NCBI RefSeq assembly: GCF_947623445.1
Contig: NC_135240.1
Location: 13,144,001-13,208,000, forward strand
DNA: 64,000 nucleotides
Direction of reading: 5' to 3'
Origin: Clavelina lepadiformis
Lineage: Eukaryota; Chordata; Ascidiacea; Aplousobranchia; Clavelinidae
Below the pieces are notes generated by a model. It worked only from the letters and a program-made list of their open reading frames with translations. It made no database searches and was not told where the DNA came from. Position 1 is the first letter of the stretch; each line of letters opens with the position of its first letter. The translations under genes and the position numbers were made by a program. Positions 51,601 through 63,600 of the stretch are shown one piece after another.

Positions 51601-54600
51601 TGACAACAAAAATGAAAACCGAAAAAGAAATTGAAATTTTATTATAAGGGAGTAAGTATGTCAGAAAATGTCTCACATATGCAGATGATTGGATGTCATC
51701 ACTGTTCGAAGAAGTTCTTTCTTTGTTTAAGCATTTTGTTAACTTTTCTGTTTTGCTCAATTGTTCATGTTTTTGTAGTTTCACTACATAACAAAAAAAA
51801 ATCAACATATACTAAATAAGAGTACATATAAAACTATAAGCAAATGTTTTAAGCTGATGAACATAATTTTGATAAATTTACACTAACACAACGAAACATT
51901 TTATATTTCTCGTTCTGACCACTGCTATTACCATGTGATTCTTCGGAGGAAACATGGTTATTTGCCTTCCCATCCTGCCAGAACTTAAATAAATCTCCAG
52001 GTCTTGATAATATTTCATTTACAAATCCCTCTGGAAGGTCTTCATCAGCAAACTGTTCTAAACCTTAAATAAGAAAGAAAACCGGTTAATAACATACAAT
52101 TTATGCATAAATAAGCATACAATTTATGCAATAAATTTTCTTCGTAATACACAAGCTGACCATTAAACTTTGCACAATTGACAGCAAAATATTCAACATT
52201 CTAACCTCTCATCAGTGCTTCTCTGCATCGACTTTCAATGTTTGGTGGAGGCTAAAAAACAATAATATCGTTTGGATATCTTAAAATCAACGAAATAGAA
52301 AATAGAACAAACGTTTTTATTAGATTATGTACTAGGTTACACATCATAAAATAACTTACTTTTGCATATGGTTTATCAAAATAGGTACATACTTCCTCTG
52401 GTTTACTACAACTTTCTTCTGTAGTTGACTGAAAAATAACAAAAATATGTTTTCAAGCCATGCAAGCGCAGCACTATAAACAATCCAATTATCAACAAGG
52501 AAATATAATCTTAGTCCATTGCCAACTTAGAAAATGCACCTTTTTATGTGCATCATTTTCTTCCTTTGCATTTGTTTCTTCTTCTGGTTCACTGCAACTT
52601 TCTTCTGTGAGAAATTCAAGACTGCTCATGCTCATTAATTCTTCACCTTCATCCTCATCTGTGCTTGAATTATCTTTTTGTATTGAATACATTAATGATA
52701 TATATAGTTAGCACATTATTTGTTATCTGTGTGAATACATGCAATTGGCATACATACACCAATTCAGATGAATAACATTAAAAAGTTAGTCACATTCAAA
52801 CAGGTTTATTTGATTTTTGAATAGATCTATTTACAGAATATATATTATTTTTATTTTATATATCTACACAGACTCAGACAATTACAAGTCTTGGAACAAC
52901 TAACAAAATAGCTGAATATTGTATAATTTTGATGGTTTCACAAAGAAATTGTAAAAATGTTTACCATCTGTAACCAGTATTTCTTCTGATTTACTTTTTA
53001 TAGTAGTTGTATAGGTAGTTTTATTTGAGTCCATTATTTTATCTGTTTCCTTTGAAGCTGATAAATTTTCATTGATGCAAGTTTTAGTTATGTTCCTTTC
53101 ATCAATTTTACCTGAAAATTAACACAACTGTCAAATCACAGATCTGTATAAATCTTATGCTTATGGTGTTATCTATTATATTCATTTCATCTAACATTAT
53201 AATATATCATCGATTAAATTTTTTTAAAGATACAATTTGTATGGCTTACAGAAAATCAAAAACACAAACCATTTTGCTTTCAAACAAAATATGTTAAAAT
53301 ATTAAACATATTTAACATAAAATGAAGTTCTAACCTTTCTCCTTGTCATTGTTTCTTGATGACATTGAAGTACCAGAAGCACATTCATCAAATTCATCCA
53401 TGTCATATTCAGATACTACAATGGAAAAATTGGGCAAACTGCGTAAGAATATGATAAATCATAATGTCTACTAAGCTACTAACATAAAAAGCATAATAGT
53501 TGCAATTAAAGGAACAAGGGCAGGAACTATATTTGTAAAATTATTATTATTGAGTTGTTAAAATATGGTTTCTGCATTTGTTGCTTTAACTGAACCATAT
53601 GGTTTTTAAACTTGACTTGGACTCTTCCTACATTGTATAACATTTTAAAAAAGATTACAATTGCATACCAACAAAATTTGTGATTGTGTAGCCTTACTAA
53701 AATACAAAAAAGCTTACCTTCCGTAAATCCTTCTTTACACATTTTGTTGGTCATCTCAGATGGCTTAAAAATGTAAGTATGTACTTTGTTAAAATAGTTG
53801 CTCAAAATATTTTAGCTTATCAACGTGGTTATGTGTGGCTATCCTTTGGTTATGTGAAATTGCCATTATTCATTAATACTTTTTTTAAATAAATGCAACA
53901 TTAGTTTCCCCACAAAATACGACTTACGTTATACTGTTTGGAAGACTCAATTAGTTTTTTTATATTTTGCTCCATCTGGTGTGTGCTCTCAACACCATTA
54001 TCACTCTGTGAATGTTCAACAATAACATATACATAATGTTGAAGTAATACCTTATGCAATTATACATGTATAGTTAAGTATCATCGTTAATACTATAAAA
54101 CATAATTATACACTTTATCATGGTACATGCCTGATTTACATTGCATACATTCGCTAAATTTTCTGCTTTCAGTATCTCATCGACATATTTTTTGGGTATA
54201 TTGTCATAGTTTAAGTTTTCTAAACCTGCATAAACAAGTAAAATTTTATAATCAATCACCTACACTACAAATAAATCACACACCTGTGGACAAGCCAAAA
54301 TGTTTTTTACAAAACAGTTCTAGGTTTGAGCAGTTTTTCATATTTTATCACACCTAATGTAATTTTGTACACTACATAAAAACACAAGTTTTTTATTGAT
54401 GAAGCAATTACAGATACCTTTTATCAATTGTTCTCTTCGAATTCCTTCAGTAACTTCTGAAGGCTAAAATGAAAATGATAAATACAACAATTAAAAAGGC
54501 TTCAAAGTATAAATAGCAAACTACAGCAAACAAACAACTTAGAATAATATCTAACTTGAAACGAACATTTTATATTATAAGAGTCAAATTTTTCGAATTT

Positions 54601-57600
54601 TTAACACAAAATTTGCTCTGAGAAAAAAACTTACATGTGTATCATGCTCACTATGACTGGCACATTCTTCTTCAGCTTCATTGGAACTTTCCTCTGTGAG
54701 AAAAACAAGACTACTCATTGAGTCTTCACGGTTATCTTCCTCACAGTCAGAGTCACTTTGATTTACTTCTATTTCAACGCAGAAATGAGAAAAACAAACT
54801 TTGAATCACATGAATAAATAAGTAAAATACAACTTAATTACCACATGCTTTAATGTTGGAAGCATTACGTACCCGTACTTATTCTATCATGCAAATTGTG
54901 AGGTAATTGATTATGATTTAAATTAGTTAAACAATCATTTCTGTTTTCAGTGTGATCATTTGAGATCAAATTGCATTCTGGTCTCATTTCTTTTATGCAT
55001 TCTGTTGGAATATTCTCATTTTTGTAGTGTTCTATAAAAATCGTAATGTGTGATACAGTTATTGTAAATATTGAAATAAATCCTAATATTAGAATTGAGT
55101 AACATTGAACAAACCTTCTATCAATCTTTCATCACAAACCTTTGAAACCTTCAAAAGAATAACAGTATGTTGCAGCAATTCCTACTGTATAAACTAATTC
55201 GTTTGAATGTGATAGCTATTAAAAAGCTTACAAACAATGGCAAATTATACAATAACTAACTACATATTTTCGTTTAAATATAATTCATGTTGATGATGAG
55301 GCATTAACAAATACGAAAATCTAAACTAAGAAGAAATTTACCTCTTGAAACATTTCAACATTTTCAAAACAAGTTGATCCTTCCTTATCTTCGCTGCAAC
55401 TTCCTTTGGCGATAAAATTGATGGGACTCATATTCTTTGACGAGTTACTGATAAGACTATCTCTCTCTATATCACTAGTTTCAAAATCTGTGACAAAAAC
55501 TGACGTTATGAGAGTTTTTGAATTGCAAAAAAATTAAATAATAGAATATGATCATTTATCTAACCTTCCTCTTCATACCCATTTACATCAACTGATTCAT
55601 CAGAAGGATAGGATTGATCACATTCCTTGGCATTGTCGTCCATTTTTACATCAGCTAAAAATTTGGTAGCATTTGAGTGTGATTCATGCCATATCATAAA
55701 AAATACACCAAAATACAATACAATAATAAAATACAATACACACAAAAATAACACTATAAGATTTTGTTATCATGTATTTTAAACAAGAATCAAACTTACA
55801 GTTATTTGTAGCCTCAATAGGAGATAATTTTTTCAGCATGTGTGTGGCTGATATATCATTCTCTGAATCGTTGATCTCTGCAATGCAAAACAGTGATGAT
55901 AATAAAAAAAGTAAAATGTTCACTTGCCAAGCTTTGACACAATTAATGACCATTTTATTTTCCATGCAACTGTTTATTATCAAAGGATCAAATGACGAAT
56001 AGGATGAACGAAATTTAAATCCATCCACATTAAAATTAACAAATTTAAATTTGATTAAGTGATGTAAACAACTAAAAAACTAATGCTATTAAGTTTAAGC
56101 TTAAGCTTAACTTGTACGTAAAGCAGGGAAAAAATAAATTGTACCTGTTTTTACTGCTTCATCACTGCTATTTTTAGCAACATTTAGAGGCTGAAAATAA
56201 AAAAAAAACAATTAATTATACATAAAATGTAAACTCCATGCACGGATTTCAAAGCATGATACATTAGACTGTTTCACTGAAACAGCTTCATTCTCCAATA
56301 GTCGTTGGCCATATTTCAGTATATACTAACCTCAACATTCTTTATGCATTTTTCATTGCTTGTGTTGATGACATTTAAGCCAGATGTTGAACAAGTTTCA
56401 CTTAAACATACTTTCGGAATAGTTTCCTCATGACACTCGTCTGAACATTCAAGGAATTCTTTTTTTGGAGACTGGATTTTATCTGTTTTCTGGTCTTCAG
56501 GAAATGAATTCAAAGAACATGTTGTAGTTTGCAAATGTTTCTCATTTTCATTGTCTGCAATAAGCACAAATTTTAAGTCAACATTAACTTCCAACTGTAA
56601 CAACACAAAGTGTTACATGTTATGTTAAGTGTTATAAACTGTCTTGAGCAAATTGCTTTGTAAAGTCTGTACCTTTTCCACTTTCATCATTTAGTTCTGA
56701 TATCCTTTGACAAGAGGATGGTGTTTTAAATCTTCCTACATTATAGTCAAAGTCAAAAGCTGTAAAAAATATTGGATCATTTAAAATTTTGAAATATTTC
56801 ATTGTCCTTATTAATGGTGATTAACCCAGCAGGAAAATGCATTTGTGAACTAAAAACATGTGTACCTTCTTGTATTGCTTCATCACAAAGTTGCGGAGCC
56901 TTATTTAGAGGCTAAAAGAAAAGCAACATTCACAGTAAACAAGTGATATCATAAGTCTACATCAGATAAACTAGCTTTAATAAACATGCAAAGAATTTAT
57001 AATCTGGCGAAATTAATGTAATCGTAATACCCCAAACAAAAATGTCCATGAATAGGTAACAATTGCATACCGACTGAAACAAACCTTTAGTCTATAAGCA
57101 AAACCATTTATAACTTATTACTTACTGGTAACATCCCAACTGAGTTAACAGATTGATTTTCTACACAAACTTCAATTTCATGACTTTTGGTGGCTTCCTC
57201 ATTTACAGATTGTACAAGCTATTAAATACAGTTAAAAAATGCAGTTATTGCATCGTTTCAGTTTAGAATTGCATAAAAACAGAAATTTCTAATTGTGAAT
57301 TAATTTGCCCTTATTGAATTGAAATTTACATTTTCAACATCTTGCTTTTGATCATCAACATAATATTATAGTCAGTACTAATAGCATAATAATAATAGCA
57401 ACTGAGCTACAGTATGACAGTTCAATGTTGATACAAAGCTATAGTTACATTTGCTGGTGGATGGGGATGTTTAGTCGATGTGTCAGACTTAAGCTTTTTA
57501 TATCTTCTATCAAAACGTTTATTTGAACATGTCCTTTCATCTTGGTTCTTTCTATTAATTGGTGGTTTTGGCACTTTGAAGTAAATAAATAAAACATTAT

Positions 57601-60600
57601 TAATTAGTAAACCATTACAATGGAATGTGACTGTAAATTACAATTGAAGTCATGGTTATTGTGGAAACTTTGATCCATTTTCCAAATCGTCAGACTAGGT
57701 TTTCAAGTATTATTTATGTTAGCAAAGAAGGATAAATCTATCTTGCTGTGTTTAAACAAAATAGAATACAGCTAAAGTAAAGCTAATTTAAGCAAATAAC
57801 CATTGTTCTTATATTTCATGAAAAGCAATACTATAATGTTACCAACAATACCACGATAGAAACATTTAAAAGTAAACTAATTATTTTGATTTTCTTCGAT
57901 TGTCAAAACGAGAATTAAATCCTAAATGAAAAATTGAATATGTGAAAAAAAGCATCGATCATGAATAATTTGATATTTACTCAAATTTATCCATACTTGC
58001 TCACATTCTATGAATCACATAAGAAATGCAACCTGTCGCTTTTCTCCTACCTTCTTGACAAGGAAACTAGTGCAGGCACAAAATATTTCTTCTGTAGTTA
58101 CTTTCTATTTTGAATATTTACACCAAAATGCGACATGCGTTTGGTTCTTACAATCATCTTTTAAACAGTTATGTGAAAAACTAAGAGTTATTTTTCACCT
58201 AATTTTTGATTGTTGGTCGGGTAATATTATTAAGAACTCTTTGAAAAACTATTCTAACAAATAAAATTTTTTTCAACTTAAATATACAGTACATACTATC
58301 TTCAAACAGCATAAACAAACCTTCCATCCTTGCTTCATCATTCAGTTCCGGAACCTTTAAAATAATAAAAGTATGTTGCAGCTACTTCTACTACATACTG
58401 TATATAAATCTCCTAATATTATTTAAATTACTATAAAAAATTTGGCATTACAAAACATAAAAATTAAAACAAAATGAACTTGTAGAAAATTTACTTCTTC
58501 AGACATGTCAACATCTTCAAAACAAGGTAATCCTTCCTCATCTTCTCCTAAGCTTTCTTCGGTGAGAAAATTGATGGTGCTCATGTTCATTGCCGAGTTA
58601 CTGTTGACATCATCACTCTCTATATCACTGACCTCAAAATCTGCGATAAAACTGGTGTCATGAGAGTTCTTGCATTGCTAAACACAAAAGAGAGAAAACG
58701 ATCATTTATCTACCCTCTTCATATCCATTTTCATCAATCAAATTTTCAGAAGGATGGAATTGATCATATTCCTCAGCATTATCATCCATTTGTACAACAT
58801 CTAAACAGTTTAGCAACATATTTCAAAAATAAAAAATGTACTATGGAAAGCAACATTGGAAAGTTTATGTACCAAGAGAACTGACAGTAGTTTTGGCAAG
58901 TGTTTCATGCAATGCATTAATACTAGATAGCTTGATAAGTACCTTGGTTTGAAGTGGCAGTGTTTAAAGTATTAGATTCTTGGCATGGCTGTAGATTATT
59001 AAAATAAATGTTTTGATTAATACCAAAAGTGTTACAGAATATTTAAAAGCCTACAAATATCTTGCTACTTTTAAGGTATGGCAACAGACCTCTTGATAAT
59101 GATGACTACTTTCATCAACAATTTCTTCGGTGGAGGGCTTTGCAGCTTGTTCAGATGCTTGTGACTGTAAACATAAAATGTTAGAAATACTCAAGGAAGA
59201 GTGTTGGTTCAAAACTTAAATCATTCAAACACATTACCTGAATATTTACTCCTCTTTCATAGCAGAACTTCAATAATTTTGAAGAGTTTTCCAAAAGCTC
59301 TTCAACTAAATCATCAGGAAGGTCTTCATTAGCAAATATCTCCAAACCTATCATGTACAGAGAAGAAGTAATAAACTCATAGTAGTATTAATTTATACAT
59401 TACCCATACACTAGTGAATCTAGAAAACCACTCAATCTCATAAGTTATCAATTATTGATACGAATTACAGTTGTAAACTATAAATTTAGTTCAAAAAACA
59501 AAACTTTTACCTTTAATTATAGATTGTCTGCAATGCTCATCGATTCTTGTTGGAAGCTAAGTAATAATAAAACATTGTTTTTTATAAACAATAATTAATA
59601 AATAAAAACAAATAAACAACTACATCTATTAACCTACTGGAAGCAAATGTCATGAAAAATCTAAAATGACATATACCCCTTCTGTTATGTCATGCTCTTC
59701 AGAGTTGGTGCATTCTTGCTCTGCTTCACTGCAACTTTCTTCTTTGACCAATACAAGACTGCTCACGCTCATTGATTCTTCAATCACTACTTCTTTACAT
59801 TCATCATCATGAGTGCTATCTGCTTGCATTGAATGTATGAACTGTTGTTACCAACATGTCCACTTGAAGATACATTATACAATTTTTTTCCTTAATGGAA
59901 ACATCAGCAAATATATTGACACTTTTATACAAATAAATTAATTGATTTCATTTTTTAGTTAATTAACATAAAAGAAAGATGCACACATAAAGGGTTACAT
60001 ATTTTTTCATTGCACTCGACATTTACAGACAAGTGAAAGATTCTAACCTGTCTTGTAGACATCGTTATTTCTTGCTTGCAATAAATTGAAAGGAAGTATA
60101 TCTTCGATCTCATTCAGTTCATTATTAACATCTAAAGCTGTATTCAAATCAAATAATATAATAATATTAAAGATGGAAAACATGAAAAAATTTTCTGCTT
60201 GTTGGGGAAACAAACCATTACCAGTAACTCAGCATATTACATTGGCAATTACCTTCTTGCAAGGCTTCATGGCAAATAGTATCAGTGATATGAAAATTGT
60301 CTATTGCTTCATGTTTGTTAGCACTAGGAGCATCCAATTCTGCCTCCCACTTACAATTTTCAATTGACTGACGACTAGATGAACATACTGCTGACTGCAC
60401 ACAAGATAATTATGTCACGTTTAAAGATGCATCAATACACCCCTAAACAATTCACACAGTACTCAAGAATGTGATGGCAAAATTGGACCAAGCATTTCAA
60501 ATAAAAATTCTAGATTAATTATAGTTTTAACAGTATGGAGTAAATATTTTGCAAAAGAAATGCTTTTTTAAACAAATTTTTATACAGTAAAATAAATAAT

Positions 60601-63600
60601 TTTATAATTTATAAATAGTAGAATTTTATAAATAATTTTACTATTTATAAATTTTTAAATGTGGTCCGCAAAAACAGGAATAATTTGCAGCTGGTATAAT
60701 TTTTTTTCTGTCTACAGATATCTAAAACCAATCTCGAATTGATTGGCTTTAAAGAAAACTCAAACAGTTATATTAAACCATAAAAGTAAAGCAAGTGTTA
60801 ACTTAGAAAATATACCTTTGCATCTGAATCTGTTTCATCTGCATAATTTTCTTTTGAATGGTTCTCTTCTTCATCCTCACTGCAACTTTCTTCAGTGAGG
60901 AATTCAAGACTGCTCATGCTCATTGAGTCCTCACTTATTACTTCTTCACATTCATCATCACTGTTGTTGTCATTACCTGTTTGTATTATAATTAGAGTGA
61001 AAAGTTTCCAAAGAACATAATTTGAAATATTAATGTTTGTTATATACTTCAGTATTTACTTTGAATTAAACATTCAATCTTTATCTGTTAGTAAGCTCTC
61101 ATATTGAAATGTTATGCAACAACTGTTTACGGAAAAGATGACATTATTTACATACCTATCCTATGGACCAGGCATGCACAACATACGGCCCGCGGGCCGC
61201 ATGCGGCCCGCGAAACCTTTTCGTGCGGCCCACGAGATATTCCGTGATTTCGCTCATTCAGGCATTTTCTCCACGGTTACAGTTACATAATCAACGAATC
61301 CGATGCTTTACCGCCGATAAGCGTTAAAAACAACTACATACTGTAGTGCGAGAGGCAACCGTCTCTTGACAGTAACCATCTTCTCAATAATATCTCTTGT
61401 TCGACGGTTAATCGGTCACATTATATAAAGTAGGCTACACGTTAGTTACAACAATGTTAGCACGCGGCCCGCGAAAATTTTTTTTCCCTAAAATGGCCCG
61501 TGTACTGTTTTGAGTTGTGCATGCCTGCTATGGACAGTACCGATTATGTCACCAGCAATTTTCAAAGAAAATAAGTCATTAATCTCATTCATTTCATGGT
61601 TGATGCTGACAGCTGTGGACAATATGAACAACGGTTACCAACAAACTTTTAAAAAAACAAATGTAAACACTGCAGTTGAAAAATGAAATTGAAACTGTAT
61701 GTGCATTTTGTATATAATGGTGTGGACGGAAATATACAGCAAAACATGACAGAGATAAAGGGAAAACTTACTTTCATTTAAGGCATCTTTGCAAACAGTA
61801 TCAGCAATTGCTGCACAACTCTAAACAACAACGTAGAATAACATGGGGCAGAAAAAGTGAGCATAGATACAAAAATTCAATATATCAAAATCTATTTCAA
61901 ATGGATACATAAAAATACGTTTTATAAAGTGATATGATGATTATACCAACCTTGATTTCTTTATCACATTTCTTAATTTGATTGCTGGCGTCTGCAACAC
62001 CCAGCTGGATTGGGCTGGATACTAAAGATGCTTCACTTATACACTCTTTTGGTATGTTTTTCTCACCACAAACATCTAATTACACAATACAAATTAAATC
62101 CAAAAAATAAATCATTGAAAACATGATTGAGCATTATGAAATTAAAACAGATAACACTTACATTAACGTTAACTGAGCTTCCTTTAATACTAAAGATCTT
62201 TATTAATAAATCTTTTTGGAAACAACAAAAAATTCTGTTAAGCTTAAAAGTGCCATTTACTGTTTTGAATCATATCATATAAACATCTACTTCATAGCCA
62301 AACTGTGTAACTGCATCGACAAATGTAATGTTTTGGAAATATGATATTTATGGAGAAAATAGGATATCACAGATACAATAATTGTCATATTGAATAACAC
62401 GATTTAAAACAGGCATAAAGCACCTTCTCTGAATTCATCAACACAGAGCTTCTGGGAAACATTCAATGGCTAAAAATTTAAATCAGCAGTTAAATATATT
62501 AATGAAATTTAAAGACAACACAAAATACAAAGCTACCTTTTTCATACTAATTTTAAATCAATGTTATTTTTATGTATCTTATAGTAGACCAATACGTTTT
62601 CACTTACGAGTAGTGATCCAAGTAAATTCTTTGACGTGTTATCATCATTACTTCCGTTCTGAAGTATATCAAAGTAATATTTATTGATATTAACAAACTA
62701 ACATATTTAGTCTAGATATACCTTTGGAGCTGTTTCAGATTCTTCTATTTCATTATCAACCTCTTCTCTAAACAGAATATCAGAGGTGGTTTTTGATTTC
62801 TCAGTTTCATTTTTATTGATAATTTCTGAATCAAAACAACAAAAGCAAAATTTGAATTACCTTTGCACATGATTTCATCAGCTTTTTTGTACCTTACCTT
62901 GTTCGGTTTCAGATGAAAACTCTTTTAATGCTTGAATAGCCTGTAGTAAACAGATAGAATAAACATAAAATTTTCACACATTGATAGAGTATTCAAAAAA
63001 ATAGTTTGCAAGTTTAAAATATCATTTTCTGTGAATGCGTGAAACAGAAATAATACTTACAAGAAAATGTTTGCTCCGACAAGATGTCTTCTTCTCGGTA
63101 CACGAAGATTTAATTTTCTGCTCTTGTCTAGCAATGTCCTTCTCACATTCAGGGGAAGGCTGTTGTTTTAAGCAAGCACATTATTTAAATAAACACAAAA
63201 CTCAAATAGGGAAATTGGAATAGCATATCGCAAAGTGATATCAATCAAACTCGAACTCAAATTCACTTTTATATCAATTTTGCCGTGAAGATCAACATTT
63301 AATGGACAAGCTTCTGATCTGGATGACTTTCCACAAGAAACTTTTTCTATGGTATGTTCATTGCCACTTTGATCTGAAAATAACCATAAATAAATAAGCA
63401 CAGAAAAGTTCAGCCTACTCGAATTTTATTGTAAGTATACTAAAATGGTTACCGTCTTTCTCTTTGGTCTCATTTGAAGCTTGAATGGAAAAAGAAACAT
63501 CAGCCGATGTCTTTTCATCCAGTTCTTCCACAACTATTGGTTAATGTAATATAAAATTTTACTTTCCAAAAATAATGACAAAGTTTCTCAAATTTCACTT

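Noticed and set aside
57318..57332. A 15-nt microexon (QDVEN) in the giant gene
   Set aside because: The donor is acceptable, but the acceptor lacks a pyrimidine tract and the frame closes without it.
43479..60976. Acidic repeats as MELT-type motifs of the kinetochore protein KNL1
   Set aside because: The repeated core is SSLxFLTEES rather than M-[DE]-[LI]-[ST], and the C-terminus does not look like the KNL1 RWD region.
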